From Symbiodinium kawagutii (Eukaryota; Sar; Dinophyceae; Suessiales; Symbiodiniaceae): a stretch of 64,000 nucleotides of DNA. Position 1 is the stretch's first letter, and each line of letters opens with the position of its first letter. Below are positions 21,574-36,785 of this stretch, piece after piece. Location of the stretch: positions 236,660 through 300,659 of the forward strand of contig VSDK01018014.1 in NCBI GenBank assembly GCA_009767595.1, in the 5' to 3' direction. The translations under genes and the position numbers were made by a program. Below the pieces are notes generated by a model. That model was not told the origin of the DNA and made no database searches. It was given only the letters and a program-made list of their open reading frames with translations.

Positions 21574-22305
21574 GATTAATGATGATGATTAGTGATGAAA
21601 TAATGATGGTTACCACTACTGGCCAACTTCGAAGAATTAATAGTGGCTGAAAACGATGAAGTCCAGGAGCTGACAAGAAGCAACTGTACCAGCAATATTG
21701 GTATGTCCAAAAGTGGTGCATCCAATGGCTCATGGTCTCACAATTGATGATGTTGGTATGCTTGGTGACCACTATTGATGACTTCATATGTGATTGTCCA
21801 CGCCAATCATCCAAAACCAGAGATACACTAAGTCATAGTTTCTGAGCTCATAATTCTTTGTTGTATCCTCTTGCTCCGAGGGTACCAAATTGACCCTGTC
21901 GTCTTAGAGCCAGCTCGTTAACGTCTGATGGCTACACCAAGGCGCAGTGTGATGCAGCATGCGTATAGTCGTGGTATGAGAGCGTAGAGCTGGTACCCCA
22001 ATTGCCAGCACCAAACAATGATCATCTTGAAAGGGTCAAACTTTTGAAGTCATATACATATTAATCATATACAATACACTCAAATAAACGTTGACTCTTG
22101 ATGTTGAGTATCCTCGGACTTTCTTTTAAATAGCTTTGTGATTGCTCCGTCCCAGAATTGGCCTCACCACTGCACCAAAGCCTCAAATGGCCCTAAGCGA
22201 GTTGCGCATTCTCATTCATGTTCGAGGATGGATGGACGTGTTCTAAATTCTATGTGATGCAACACTTTCTTGTTATGTCCTCACAATCAGGTCAAAAAGC
22301 ACACG

Positions 22306-22407
22306 GAGGTTTCTGAAAATGGGGGAACCTCCCAAATCATCCGATCTTAATTACTTACAAGTAATAAACCCACCATTCTTGGGGTTCCTATGCCTGCAGA
22401 AACCCCC
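22306..22407. repeat. Foldback element, family A, copy 2
   Basis: Same plan as the copy at 19341: GAGGTTTCTGAAAATGGGGG at the left, a degenerate inverted end at the right. Confidence 0.65.
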
Positions 22408-22555
22408 ACATGTAGCACCTTTCCTTAACCACCGCCGGCCACCGGTCTCCCCACATCAGCGGTCACCTTGTCAGGAGCTGAGCCACCTGATAGACATGGC
22501 CGGAGAATGTGAGCATATGCGAGCTATCAGTTTGGGATTACAAAGGTCATGATCC

Positions 22556-22578
22556 TGATGATGATGATGACGACGACG

Positions 22579-22629
<51 letters not shown>
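22556..22629. repeat. ATG microsatellite
   Basis: GATGAT repeats with a few GAC units near the left edge. Confidence 0.95.
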
Positions 22630-23925
22630 TTGTTCCGTACACACCTGCAAATGTAGTAGGGGACATCTAGTTGATAAGTATGATCCTCAGCCATATCCCT
22701 AACATGGCCGTGGATCAAGACCAAAACCAATCTCTCTGCTTGAAATTAGTAGGTTACATGATTTTGGAACTATCCAAGTTCTGCACATAGCAGCACAAAA
22801 AAAAACGTGAAGATTAAATCATCCATGTTTAGCAAATATCAGCAACCATCCATAAGCACTGTTGAACATTCCATGTATCATTCACACCGATCATTGGTCA
22901 TCATCCAAATGATATCAACCATCCACAACTCCTGTTGCTAACCGCAAACAATTGTTCTTGACCACAAATGGTATCATCAACCATTATTTACCAGCTCACC
23001 ATGTGCATCATTATTCACCATTTGTATTAGCCATTAATACACATGTCTTAAACATATCATTCACACTATAACCATTCTGAACCAGTATGACTGTGAGCCC
23101 CTGCAAGCTGCAAAAGAGTCATCTGGAACACATCCAATATCATCTCACCACTTTTGGTTTGCTACCGACATACTTTTGGTTTGCTACTGATAGGTGACCC
23201 TGTTGAGCTGTATATCGATTTGGAAAAATGACACTTTGCTGCTGGTTCCCGGTTCTTATTCCCTGTCATTAACTATCGACGCACCAATATTAGCCATCAT
23301 CAACCACTATCAAGCACTGCTTTAGCCATTATCACCATTGTGGTATTAGTCATGTTCACAATTTTGAACGTGATTGACCACTATGCATATTGTGTAGCTG
23401 GTGGTTGCTGGTTCTTGTTCCCTATCACTACCTATTGAATAACCATAATGCACCACTGTCGGCCATTCTTAGTCATTAGATGACCGGATATCATTCACCA
23501 TGTTAACCTTCACGAACCATTATGAATGACAATGATTACCAGGCATTTCACCTTTCTTAACCATTATCAACTATTTTCAACAAATCTTATCAGCTAGTAC
23601 TCATCATTCACCATTATCAACCGATGATTCTCAGCCATCATAACCATATGGATTTACCCTATGATTACTAGCCACTGTCAACCATTGTAGATAACCATTA
23701 GACTTGAATATCATTACAGTAGATGAACTATTGTAAACCTGTAGATTACCGTTAGAATTGAGCATCATTGGATTACCTACTCTATTGATTAGCCACTGGA
23801 TCATTAACCATTGGATCATTAACCATTAGATCATTAACCAATCATCATATCATTACTAGCTAAGATCAATGATTAAACACACTATCAACCTTTAGATAAC
23901 TATACGATTCACAACTGTTAAGCCT

Positions 23926-23991
23926 TTACCAGCCATGAACCCCGATGATTTCCGCTGCTTCGGCCTGGGACAACGTACAAGGTCTGGCGAA
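23926..23991 (-). CDS. TNPO3: Karyopherin exon 29, terminal exon with stop
   Basis: 21 codons and TAA. Starts FARPCTLSQ, matching the family end ALRDFTRLFR when joined to exon 28. The intron before it is about 5 kb. The protein would extend some 15 residues past the human end. Confidence 0.62.
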   Translation of the reverse strand, partial: FARPCTLSQAEAAEIIGVHGW

Positions 23992-26900
23992 CTCGTGGGA
24001 TGATGGTTCAAATTGTTGAGGTGGTGGTCATAGGTTGCTTCAGATGGTTAAAATGGTTAAACTAGGGTAACCACCAGGGTTAAACTACGGTAACTACGAG
24101 GGTAACTAGGCATAAGTTGGGTTATAAGTAGGGTAAGTACCAGGCAAATGGTAGATACAACTATAGCTAGTTCCTAATTTGGAAACAATGCGCAAGTAAT
24201 AGTTAGAATGGTGGTTGTATTACGGTAACCATGCTGACTCATGATGGAGCCATTCAGCCACCATATTTGTGTGTATACACCAATATTGATCATTGAAACT
24301 CATCAAAGTGATGGTAAAACTACTGGGTAACGGGGTGGTTGAAAATGATAACGTACTACTAGTAGGGCTCAAGTGTGCCATGTCAGTCACATGCTTGCAA
24401 GCCTCTTGGACTGAAGCAGGACAAGGAAACTGTGCCACAGCTAGCTCAAGCTCGGGTGGAAAGCCATGAACTCGGTAATTAGCCAACATGTCCCTGGGGG
24501 ATCACAGGAGTTTTAACCACTGGGTCTGTGGTCTGCTTTGATCATGGTATACCTGGCAAGGACCCCTTTCAAGTGCGAATTTGCTTTGTTGTGAACATAT
24601 CTCAGAAACACGATAGGTAACATCAAGTTCGTGCCGCGTAAACAGTTTTTTAAAAAAACTTTCTGCATTGAAAGTCAAGACAGAGGCGCGAACCAGCAAG
24701 TTGGTATATATCCTCTATCATAGTTGGCTATTAACCATTTTTTGCCATCAGTATTAACCATTGATTAAATTTGATTAACCTATCTCCCAACAGCACCTGA
24801 AGAATGATGCTTGGATGGCTCTGGTGATACCTGGCTATGGGTCAGTTCACCCTGTACCCTGGTTCCTGCTCCATTAACCGGGCTGTGTTCCCCATCATGG
24901 TTGGTGATTGTCCCCCACTAGTTGGTTGATCAATATTGACCCATAGCCATACTAGATTGTCTACCAATAGTTGGTTGCTGATCTACCCTATCAGTTGGTT
25001 GATTAATATCCGCCTATAGATGGTTGGTAATATGGCTGTGAGTCAAAACCCCGTACCCCTGGTTCCCCTATCATCAACCATTGTTTTCCCTTTAAACTGG
25101 TTGGTTATTATCCCCCATTAGTTGGTTGATTAATGTTGACCCATAGCCTAATATCGACCCGTTGAATCTAGTGATGGTCTACCCCAACCAGTGAAACTGG
25201 AGGCGAGGATCTCCCACCGTGACCCGGCGCACCGCCCCGAAGCCACTCAGCAAGACCTCGGTGAATGGTTGCCGTTGAGCACATGTCGTTGGTTGTGTGA
25301 CCCGGTTGCTGTTGAGGGGCCATGGGATGCCTTGGGTTTGAGCATCACTAGGGTACAAGAATAGGGCATCACGATGATAATAGGGAATCACAATAATACT
25401 AGGGAATCAAAATAACACTAAGGAATCACAATAATACTAGGGAATCACAGTAGGTACAAATAAGGGATAATAACCAACAAAGATAGGGAATTGCCATGGG
25501 TACGAGATTTTCACCCACAGCCATGTGACCAACCATAACTCCTTCGCTGTGATTGTTATCATTACAATACGACCAATGGATACCAAAGGCATCATGGTCC
25601 AGAACATCGTCCATCCGTGCCCTTGGCCCTGTTACAGTGTTGATCATTGTCATGTAATCAATGAGGATGAATAGGATGATGTTTCACTATACCGAATCTT
25701 TCTGGTCTGGTTACTCACTGATTATTGCTCATGAATAGGCATTCACTAGTTTTAGTTCATTGATATAACTAGATGTTAATGGCAGTCATAAATTCAACCA
25801 TCATGTTCAACAGTTGGGCAGTGATAACCTGTCAAAGTGAGAGGAATTAACCATCAATGCATCCTTGGGAGGTCAGTTATCTTTGACCATACACCCAGAG
25901 TCCTAGGGGTTTCACTGATCCATGCTTAGCAAAGCTGCAAAAGCAAGTTCTTCCAACCGCAGCAGCTGTGTTCACCCAATGGCTCTGACCCACCCCGAGC
26001 TTTTGCGCTTCCAAACTGGGACATTGAACCGCCTCTGAAAAAAATATTCAACAACATTGCACGCCTCCGCTCCATCCCACTCACATCGCTGCTCTTTAAC
26101 CATTTCGCACACAGCGCTGTGTCCTAGGCAGCGCATACACCAACTCCACTCGCAGTTTTTCGTTGGTGCAGAATGTGCCAATTTTGCACAATAAAGAGCT
26201 GACAGTTGGTGGATTGAACAGATCCTTCGCAACCAGTTGTGATCAATTTCTCGGGTCATCAAATCTTGAAGTACATAGATATGAAACAAAAAAGTGACCC
26301 CAACTGCCAGCAACCTAGTAAAACTTGGAACTTCAACAGGATAGAGCCACTCTGATTGTATCATATGCGCTGTGATCTTGCGACCAACAACAAATTAAGA
26401 CACTCACTGCATGTTTATTTCAATGCTGCAGCTTCGGTCAAAAAGTATTGTAACCAGACCAAACCAGTACAGTTCATGAATGCTCACATTTCAAAAGCGC
26501 AAAGTCTTTGGATAATGTGTTGGTGGAATCTACCGTACCACAATGTGCTGAATCAAACTCAAGTGACCTTCTCAAAGAGTTGGAACTGGCTGGTGGTTTA
26601 AGCATCCCTTTGAAAAATATTAGTCAACCAACCAACCAACCAACAAACCATTGGGTAATACTAGGGAAAATAAAATGTCTTAAAAACCAGCAACCAGGGA
26701 AGATGTTGGAAGATTTCCCGACCCCACCAAAGCACCTCCGAAGAAACTGAGGACTGTTCACCCACCACTGAACTATTGCACATTGTGAGACCATTTTGGG
26801 GATCAACACACATCGATTTTGTCCTCATGTGTGGGTGGTGCGAGTTCAGTAGAACGCCTATGAACCACCAGCAAAGGCAACACCAAAACCACCAACAACA

Positions 26901-29900
26901 ACCACCAGCATCACGGCCAAAACTAACCAGAATCCATCAACGATGGTTCATATTGACTACTGGTGGTTCATTTCATACCTTTGCTATGAATAGCGGTATA
27001 GATTCGTGATGATGGTATCTATATGCAGCATGAATGGTATAGATTTGCTATGAATGGTGGCCACCTTGCTCATAGTAATCTATTCGGAATGCCACCGTGA
27101 CTTCAGTTGGCGGCTCGGCTTTTTGCCATGCGAAGTTTCCAAGTCTGTGGCTAACCAGGGCCAGCGGCACCAAACTGTTGGACATCAATAAATCCATGGC
27201 TCGGTGCAAACGTGTATCCTGGATTATCCTGGAACCAAAGAATTAAACATGGTAGGTAAGGTTCACCATGCCAACAAAAAGGCACATGATCGCATCCTAA
27301 GTGCCAACTATAGTTGTTCCTATGCCCTGTGGGTAGACAAATCGAAATATGATGAAATAAGTCTCTCTGTTAAGACCTGCCACGATCCCTGGCACCCCCC
27401 TGCTTGATCAATTGGCGCAAATGCATTCTTCGATCATGCTAAAACCTGGACTGGAGAATGATGATGTGATAGAAAAAACTGTCTTAGACTGCTCGACTGA
27501 TATGGCACGAACAAGCGTGTAAATCATGATCTACAAGGTATATGCAGTTCGCCGTACACGGTGCACACACACACACACAAACCAATGTAATTACTGGCAG
27601 TTACAAGAATCGCAATGGTGCAAGGGTGGAATAACTGCTACATCTCAAGTGCACTCAGCTGAAAGTCATGCATATCATGGATCAAACATGATCAAACCAT
27701 TGTCTTTTTGGATTCTGTGCACGAGCTACTTCCTTCTACGGCCACCAGCGCCCGAATCGTTCTGACCGCGACTTCTCAGGAGGACCTGTTCACATCGATA
27801 GCAGAGATCCTGCAGGTCACATGGGGATAGCGATAACAGCGCACCTTTCAAAAATTTTGACACGCTCTGATGGTTTGCCTGTGGCTAGGGTGAGTGTCAG
27901 GCTATCTTTGACTCATTGAGGCAAGGGCACGTGGATAGGATTGGATATTTGCAATGTATGATAGGGACCTCAAATGACTAAAAAACAGAACATAAGCGAA
28001 TTCCGAAGTCAAACTTTTTTTGATCGACATGCTCCAACTTGGATCTGCTGGAGGCAATCATTGGCTCTGTAAAACCTGCTTTCAAAGTGATCAAATGTCA
28101 TTGATGTGCTTTTTGTACATTTCCAGAAGCATCTGCATGTATATTTTGTATATGCACAAATGTGTGTATGTGCATTCAAATGTATAAATATGTATATACC
28201 ATAGTATATACACAGGTGTAAGACCTATATGTATGCGGTGAGTGTATTGTGTTTCTTCATATGTCAGGCATCATAGTCAAAGAGATCTGTGCTAGGATCA
28301 ACTTGAAGATGCAACAAAAAAGCATCAACAACACAACAATCCATATGTTGTTATAATATGTTTGTAACTGGCTACTAGTTTGTATGTGGTCAATAGTTCA
28401 TTGGCTACCAGTATGAAAAAATGTTGTTCTTAATTATGTCTCTCACAACAACCACATTCATCGTCATCAATCATGGCTATTCATCGTTTTGTGCCAGCAA
28501 CTGTTGTCAATCACCATTTCATAGTAGCAACAGTCACAGTACTAGCAACCAATGTTGGCAACAGTTGTTAGCAAGCATTATTTGCAACCATGACTAACAA
28601 CCATAATCAGTAATATGTCTTCATAATCCATGTTCACAAGCAATTACCAAACACTGATAGTCCCAAGAAGTAGTGTCAATCATTATTCATAATCCATGTT
28701 GACAATAACCATTAGTTTCCAATACCCTCTGGTAATCCTTCCCTTATCCACCAATGAACTTCATGCATTCCTAGGGTTTCTCCGTGTTTTCCTATAAATT
28801 TCCCAAGGATAAAGTGATTTTCCATGGTTTTCCCATGGTTTTCCCGTTTTCCTCACTTTCCATGGTTTTCCCATGGTTTTCCTCAATTTCCCATGGTTTC
28901 CCTACGGTTTTCCCACGGTTTTCCCATGGTTTCACCAGGCATCCATCCCTGCCGACGTCGTGTCGCACCTGGATCGCCTCGTAGAGACGTTGGTCGTCCC
29001 CGTTGACGATGTGCTCCCCGAACTTCTGCAGCTCGGCCTGGCGAGGCGAAAACCCTTGGGAAAACTGGGTCAAACCGTGGGTTTTCCTCGGATTTACCAT
29101 GGATTTTCGCAGGAAACAGCGGGAAACAGATAAAACTGTGGAATTTATGAGGGAAACCAGCACATCCCTAGGGAATTTTTAAGGAAAACGATCAAAAGAT
29201 GAGAATTTACCGTGAGTTCACCATGATCACCCTGGTAAAAGCATGTAAAAAACCGAGAGTTTACCATTACCCTAGTGATACGCTGGGGTTTACGAGGCTT
29301 ATGGTTCCCCTATGGTTCACCTATGGTCGATCTTAGAGATCAACATCGACAATTAATGTTTGCTTTCGACAATAAGTACCGGCTAAGCACAGTTTTTGAC
29401 AATCAATACTGAATGATAATTGCTCATTACCAACGATCATCACAAAATGATAGCTGTGACTGCGACTATTAACAGTCATGGATGATGATTAGCTAATTAG
29501 ATTGGGAATCATAAATCGCCAAGGCTGAAAATATCCAAGAAGCATCAATCTTTGACGACGAGTCTTACAACTTTTATTCGAAGTTCAGGGGATAAATGCC
29601 CAACAAGCCAACAACCCATCGCTGATGAGAATATCAAGCAGGGCTTTTGGAAAGTGATCATGTACAGGTATCCGCACACTCACACATGTGAAAAAATACG
29701 TATTCATGTAAAATAGATACGTGCGAGTATATTCGGACAAACACGTCCCTTGCTAGTCCGGAGGAAGAGCACCAAGAGTAAAATTGTTCGAGGTTAAATA
29801 CTGGTGAAAAGCAATCACCTGTCAATCCGTGGGTGGGTCTTATTGCGGTTTGACATCAACTTGTTTTGCATAATTCACGTACTTAGAAGGAGGCATACAT

Positions 29901-32900
29901 GCCTGTGTCCTTGTACCACTTTTGATAGACGTAGATACTGGTGCAAAATAAATGTACTCATAAGAAAAACAATGCACGTTGCATTCAAACAATGTATGTT
30001 TATCCACTACCAAATGCATCAATGAAGTATCTTACGGTATCTTCACCGCCCTGATAGTCTCGACAACACATTTCCAACCAGTTTGGCAAACATAAACTTG
30101 TATGTGTATGAGAATTCACAGTTAGTTGTATTCATATGTCAAAGGACACATACAAATAATTTCTGACAAGCAAACACATTAAGATATTAGCATTTGACAT
30201 CATTTTATATTCTATGGCATTTTTTTCTTATGGCATGCCTTCTATCCCCATGATGGTAGATATTCTATCCCAATTTTCGCTAGCCGTTCTATCCTAATGA
30301 TGCTTAGCATTAGCCATGATGAAATACTACCATCATCAGGATGCCAATATCTTGAAACCAATAGCTAAGCATCATTAGGCAATCCATCAGTAGCTATGAA
30401 CCGAGATAACCAACATAGTAACCAACATGTTGTTTACAATAGCTAATGTTTATATTCATAACTATTAATCGAGATATTCGCAGATTTATGTAAACATTTC
30501 TCGGTCATTAGCTACAACAAGGTAATTGACATTGGCTATTAACCAACATATTCATCTCATGTTTGCTACCAATACCTTGAAACCAATAGCTAAGCATCAT
30601 TAGGTAATCCATCCCTTGCTATTGACCGAGATAACCAACATAGCTATTCATGTTGTATCATTGGGTAACCATCATCATAGCTATTCATGTTGTAACCAAC
30701 ATATTCATCTCATCTTTGCGACCAACATCTTGAAACATCTCTCCCGCACCTTGGAACCCACTGACGGTGGCAAGTGGGATAGACCCGCTTCCTGGGCGAC
30801 GAACATCCGTGGGTTGATCCATGGTTAGTGGTTGATAGATAGTGGTTTGTAGTGGTTCATAGGCTTTAATAATGGCTATATATGTATAAATACATCTAAC
30901 AATGGTTCATAGTGGTTGATAATTTCGGATCAATAATATGGATGACAGGGGATAATCACTGACACTAATCCAAAGAAAACCGTATCAATTTTATCCATAG
31001 CCATGTTTCACCAACCAGCTATTCAGTTCGCCACTGTTGAAGCACCAGTGACAAGGGGACAACACTTTAATCTCACAACACTTTGACCCGCGTGCTTTTC
31101 TTGGTAGCAACAAGCAACAATATCCAACAATCGAAGTTCTCATCAACATTGATCACCAAAAAGAGCAGCCATTGATCCATTTATCCAATATCAAACCAAG
31201 TGGTCTACAGGAGATTGGTAAGAAACCACCAGAATTGATGGTCAATAAGCCACTTTCCTGCAAAGTTTTCCTGCAACCAAACTTTCCTGGAGATTTTTCC
31301 TGCAACCAAATCCTATAACAAACCAAGCATTGCTTCGTAAACTTCACAACCAGCTGCCGCGATGACCGGACGCGTCATGACCAGCTGCTAACCATGAAGG
31401 GAACTCCTGGCTGAAGGCTGAGCGAACATGGTCCTGAGCGCCCCAAGTCCCCGAGGCGAAGTGGTGCTGAGGCCAGCAAGCTATGACGGAGCCGTCGCCT
31501 ATTACACTCCGGCACACCTGGAAGTAGAAAATCCACTATCAGGTTTTTACTTCCAGGCGGCTATCTGTAATGTGGATTCTCTACTTATCAGGATTTTCAC
31601 CTATTTTGTTTCCACCTATTTTGTTTGAAAGCTTATGGCTATCTGTAATGTTTGTTTTTTGAGCAAGAAAATGTGGTTTTCAGCTTCCAGGTTAGCTTGC
31701 CAAAGAGTCACTCATCCCTTGATCTTCAGAACTCGTGACTCAGTTTGCCTGCAATGTCATGCGAGGTGTATGCTTTCAATTCACTGTAAATTCAAAGTCA
31801 TAATTACCAAAACCTTTTGGAATCAAATTCTTGGCCGAATATCAACGATGATCTGTTTCATAGTTGAATTTTTCAGGGCCACTTCAGTTGAGTGGATTGG
31901 CGCACAGGCCAAGGGCTGGGTGTTTAAAACTTTCCGTTTTAAAACTACTTACAGCAACCGTAGACCCTGGTATTTTTGTTTCTTTCATTTTGTTTCTCAC
32001 TACATCTCACTATCTATCCCAAAAGCCCATGTCCAGGTGCTTTTGACAATTTGGCTGAGCCTGTCTAGCTAATCCAGCCATTGGCAGTCTTGGGTATTTG
32101 CATGGGACATTTGCTGCCACTGAAACGGGGAAAGGAGGCCGACCCAGCTATGGGAAAAGCCCGCTGGCACCAAGCTTGATGCCAATTGATATCTGGAAAT
32201 TAAACATTGTGAACATTTATAAAACTAATATTGAGGAATATCTCGAGCTCAGATTTTCCCACCACCAAGCAACCCCTCTTCAAGCAGGCCCTGGGCATAG
32301 CCATTGTAGTCAAGCAATTGCCACCGGCCTCCACAACTTCGCTGCCCAGGGGCCAGGATGGAAGGGATGGAGTCCTGCACGTATTTCGTGGGAACTCCAG
32401 CGATCAATCGGAAGATCGCTTGAACGAAGCCGGGAGCCACCTGTCGAGCTCGGGCTCAACCCTGGGCCCCTTGAAACAGCGCGGCAGCGCAAGGATGAAG
32501 CTCCACTCCTTTTAGTAATGGTTACTTGATGGTTAATAATGACTAATAATAATATGGTTGATTAATGATTAACTAATGGTTAATAGTGATTAATAATGTT
32601 TGATAGTGGTTAATAACAGAGATTCACAAGGGAGAATCACCACCAAAAGAATGGTTAAACAACTACATGGCCATTTTAGTAAAACTACCATGGAAGCTCA
32701 AAATCTGCCGTTGAAACCAGCTATGGCTTGGGTGGATTCACCGCTGTCAGGGTGTTGTGACAAACGCCAACCAACCATACCAAACACCATGGAATACCAA
32801 ACACCACGGAATCCCGGACATAGGCTTACCACTAAGCTCTCTGATAGCCCAGCTGGCCCAGTTTTTCTCATACAGCACACACAACACATGTCTCAGCTCA

Positions 32901-35900
32901 GGTCTTGGAAAAATACTCTCCAATCGTGGGTCTGTATCAAGAGATGTGGGACGCCAACCCCAACAATTTCTGCGTTTGCAGCAAAAAATTGCCTATCAAC
33001 AGATACACACACACACACACAATTTTGGGCCTTCCCAACTTTGATGTATTTTGATACATCCCCAACTGGTGAAACGGCAAGGTGATCACAACTGCAGGCA
33101 GACCCGTGACGATCTGTGGGTCTAGTGCGGCTTGCCGCACTGGGCTTTGCTGGATGCAAGACATAGCCACTTGCAAGCCCCACGACTGCAAGGGAGTCTT
33201 CATCAAACGCTTTGAAACGTTAGTTAGCGAGCATTGCAGTATATAATCGTGATATGGTATGAGATAGCGTTGTTCTATGCACTATTGCATCGCATGTATC
33301 TATATTTAATCTGTGTGATTGATCGCTGCCATGCTTGGTAATGCATCCATATTCACTTTGATTTCATCATCCCCATCGGGGCGGGCACAGCTGCCGCGTG
33401 ACACAGCACAGCTGCGGATGCGAATTTCACCACAGGACCCGGACGAGGTCAGGGCACTGCGGCCACAAAACCAAGAAGTCATTCAATGGTATACCGACAG
33501 TAGACGGTATACCCTTCAAAGTCTATCTTCAAAGATCCTCAAAGATCCTCTCCGAGCTCGTGAAAAATGCCCGGTGCCCGAGCTCAAAGAAAACCGTCTC
33601 CATGGTATATCTCACCAAGCGCATGGTTGCCAGCACTGCATCAGCCCCTGGATGCTTTTCCAGCAACTTGGACTTGTTCTTGTCGCAATGATCTTGATGT
33701 GCAGAGCGAATCTGAATGATGTCGTCCACCGTCAACTCTCGGGTTGCTTTCATTGATTTCACTTCCTTCACTGCGTCCGGACGCGGGGAGTGAAAAGAAC
33801 CTGGCACTTGCCACCCATCAGTGATGTAGAAAACCACTTGTGCTCCCAGATGCACCACTGGAGTGGAAGGACCAACCCGAAGCTGAGGAGAGCCACCGGA
33901 CTCGACAGACCAGGAATCTCTTGGAGCGGACAGGAAATGGCCGAAGGTCCAAGGAATACTGGGAGACCCAAAGATATGCTGAGGACCCCCGAACCAGCAT
34001 GCCACGTGCGCAAGGGCTGTAGCAACTTCCAGGGAAATCTGCTCCAGTTGTTCCAGAGGTATATGCTGTGTTGCATCTACCTGCAGGTCGCCCTCTTCGT
34101 TCTGTAAGCCGACCAACTGCAACAATGGGCTAACATTCTGTGCCACTGCGGTCAGTCGTTCATGGCGATCATGGAGATGAGACAACTCGGAGACGATTTT
34201 TCCGTCCGCAGAGACCATGCGGCATTTCTTGGCCTTCAACTGAACGGCCGATGCATCTGCAAGTTCGTGGATAGAAGAAACCTTTGCAGACTCAAAGAGG
34301 ATATCTCCAGCAAGACTATGTACTGTCACTGACACGTCCATCTGGCAGTTGAATCCTTGAGAGGCAACTCAGGAATCGGTTGCAAGCGGCAAGTGAGGAA
34401 CAACGCCCACTTGAGCCTGCGCCAACCAAAGATATCCAAACAATCCACAGAATCTGACAAGTTGGGGTCCTGCGGGGTCATCCATGAATAGATGGTTGCA
34501 GCAATCCATTAACCCACAAGTATCAATAAGAATGTGATTCCTTGAACAACCACCAATCATCAATGATTATCATCAACATGGATGATGATCAATTCCTGGC
34601 ACGTGAAAGCAAAGCTGTATTGAATTTACACAAGGTTGGTCAGCCCTGCAAGCACCCAACAACTGGGCAAAGAATCCCTGCGAACAGACTTGCTTGACAT
34701 TTGAAACTATGAAGTTTCGAACCTATCTTCAGTATCATCCATCAACATAATTGAGGTCCCTGATTAGTATATGCACAAATTACTGTATACACATGAAATA
34801 TTCACACTTGTACAACATATTCACACATCATCACAGCACCTGCACACATACTGTGAACCATACTATGAACCCAAACCAAATAATACAGTACCTTCTATGA
34901 CAAATATTTATGAACCAACCAAAAATCCAAAGACATACATAGTTCAAATCCAACGTCGCAAGTGGCACTGAATCGATGAGGTTCAACTGATGACGATTGA
35001 TAAGAGAGAGTAGCTGGATCCCGGGAGCGCATTACCTTTCCTAGAAGAACAATCATATTCTCGGGTTTCGGGGCAGCCAGCTTGGTCAACCCGAAAGAAC
35101 AACTCGAAGGGTGCGAACACATTCAAGCTCCATCTGTAAATCCATCTTTAATTTGTCCTTGTGCAATCTTGTGTATTATTCTGGCTGCACTTTACGTCAG
35201 ATTTCTTCGGTACTTTTTATTTGTTTCAAATTGAAGGTAAGCCCCAGAAACCTATGAAACAATCGTTTGGCTTGATTAATCCTTGCGGCGCTGAAGAGTG
35301 GGGTTCCTTTGGGGCTGGAATGCTTAGGCTCCCAGAAATACCAGGTGTCTGGATTGTCCTGGTTGTTTGGGATTCTGCCCATTTTTGGATTAGCAAAGCA
35401 GCACTATGAACAACAATAATCCTGGGGATTTGGCAACTCCTTCGGCACTAAAATCGACTATATATATTCAATTAACAAAGCACTACTAGCAAAATAATGT
35501 GGTTCTCAGCCCAGGTGGGTCCATGATGATCAGGTGAGTTCGAAGCCGCCAAAGCGAGAATGGATCTCCAACAAGTGTTGTTGTTCGCTATCAATAAAGT
35601 TCGTCAGCCTCATCCTTTCCTCGTTCAAAATTATCCTCTTGGAATCACGGGGTCCCAGCAATGTTGGGTCTCAACTTGATTCGGATCGCCCCAGCATTGC
35701 GTCTCCGGGCAGCCCGATGCCTGTAAAGCGTGTGGCTGCAGCATCTGCCCAATAGTCGCCTTGGACTCATCCTGAGCGCAACCAACATGAGCGCAAAGCG
35801 GCCAGGTCCACCACCCACCAAAAGCCAGCAGCCAGCAATGACAACAACAGTAACAGCAGCAACTTGACAGCATGTCTTCCACTTCTCGTGCCACCAAGGA

Positions 35901-36636
35901 TCGAAATATCTACGACCCCGTTTGCCAGTCTCTGCAATGTGCGACAGAACAGACTCGATAAAGGCGATGATGGCCTGCCAGAGCAGAAAATCCAGCTTTG
36001 GAGGCATAGTTTTGAAATGATGATGGCGAACAAGGAGGTGGTTGATGAGCTGATTCAAGATATGGTGTACAACAATTGATTGGTATTGCACACATTGCGG
36101 TATTTGAATTTGCCATTAGTGAATGATACAGCTCCAAGTGCTACCGCGATTCTCTTGGTCATGCCGCTTCAAACTGAGAGTATTCTGGGGCAAGAACTGG
36201 TCATTGATGGACATGTCTCAAAATTGGAGGATCAAATTACCTGCAAAGTAACACGTGATTCATGTTTGCCCGCCTCTCCACCCTTCACAGTGACTGATCA
36301 TAATCAAGCCAATTCCTACCCAAATGCATCCACCCGAAAAAAAGGTTGAAACATCAACCATTTCATCACCATTTCGGCAACCAAAAATCCACCATTTGCC
36401 GAAGCAGCCGGCGCTGGTGGAGGCGCCTCGACAGCCTCTTTTTGTTGAACAAAAATGGCCAAACTCCACAGCTGCATGGTGGGCTGCAGGCTGGGAGACT
36501 CTAACCTGGGACCCAACGGACCAGAACCGGCGCCAAGCAGGCAGTAAAACTTGGACGGATGGGTATCCAATCATGGAAATTTGAAGTGTCACCATCAAAT
36601 TGGTAGTGCAATTGTCATCGTCATCGTCATCACCAG

Positions 36637-36701
<65 letters not shown>

Positions 36702-36705
36702 CCAG

Positions 36706-36785
<80 letters not shown>

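Larger units (their letters stand above)
21084..23925. other. Repeat-rich intergenic sequence
   Basis: Contains three GAT/ATG microsatellites, one foldback element (22306-22407) and long ACCATTA/AACCATC-rich sequence (22850-23890). No exon recognised. Confidence 0.5.

Noticed and set aside
31635-32072. 145-codon plus-strand frame
   Set aside because: AT-rich, Phe/Cys-rich composition, no exon edges, inside an intron; a chance frame.
32098-32529. Plus-strand frames of 143 and 94 codons, at first read as a terminal exon
   Set aside because: The minus strand gives a karyopherin helix in the right family order with good splice edges; the plus frames are shadows.
35645-35880. Minus-strand frame with a hydrophobic segment after karyopherin exon 24, as a membrane protein
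   Set aside because: It runs on from the exon past a good GT donor into intron sequence; the hydrophobic run is probably intronic.
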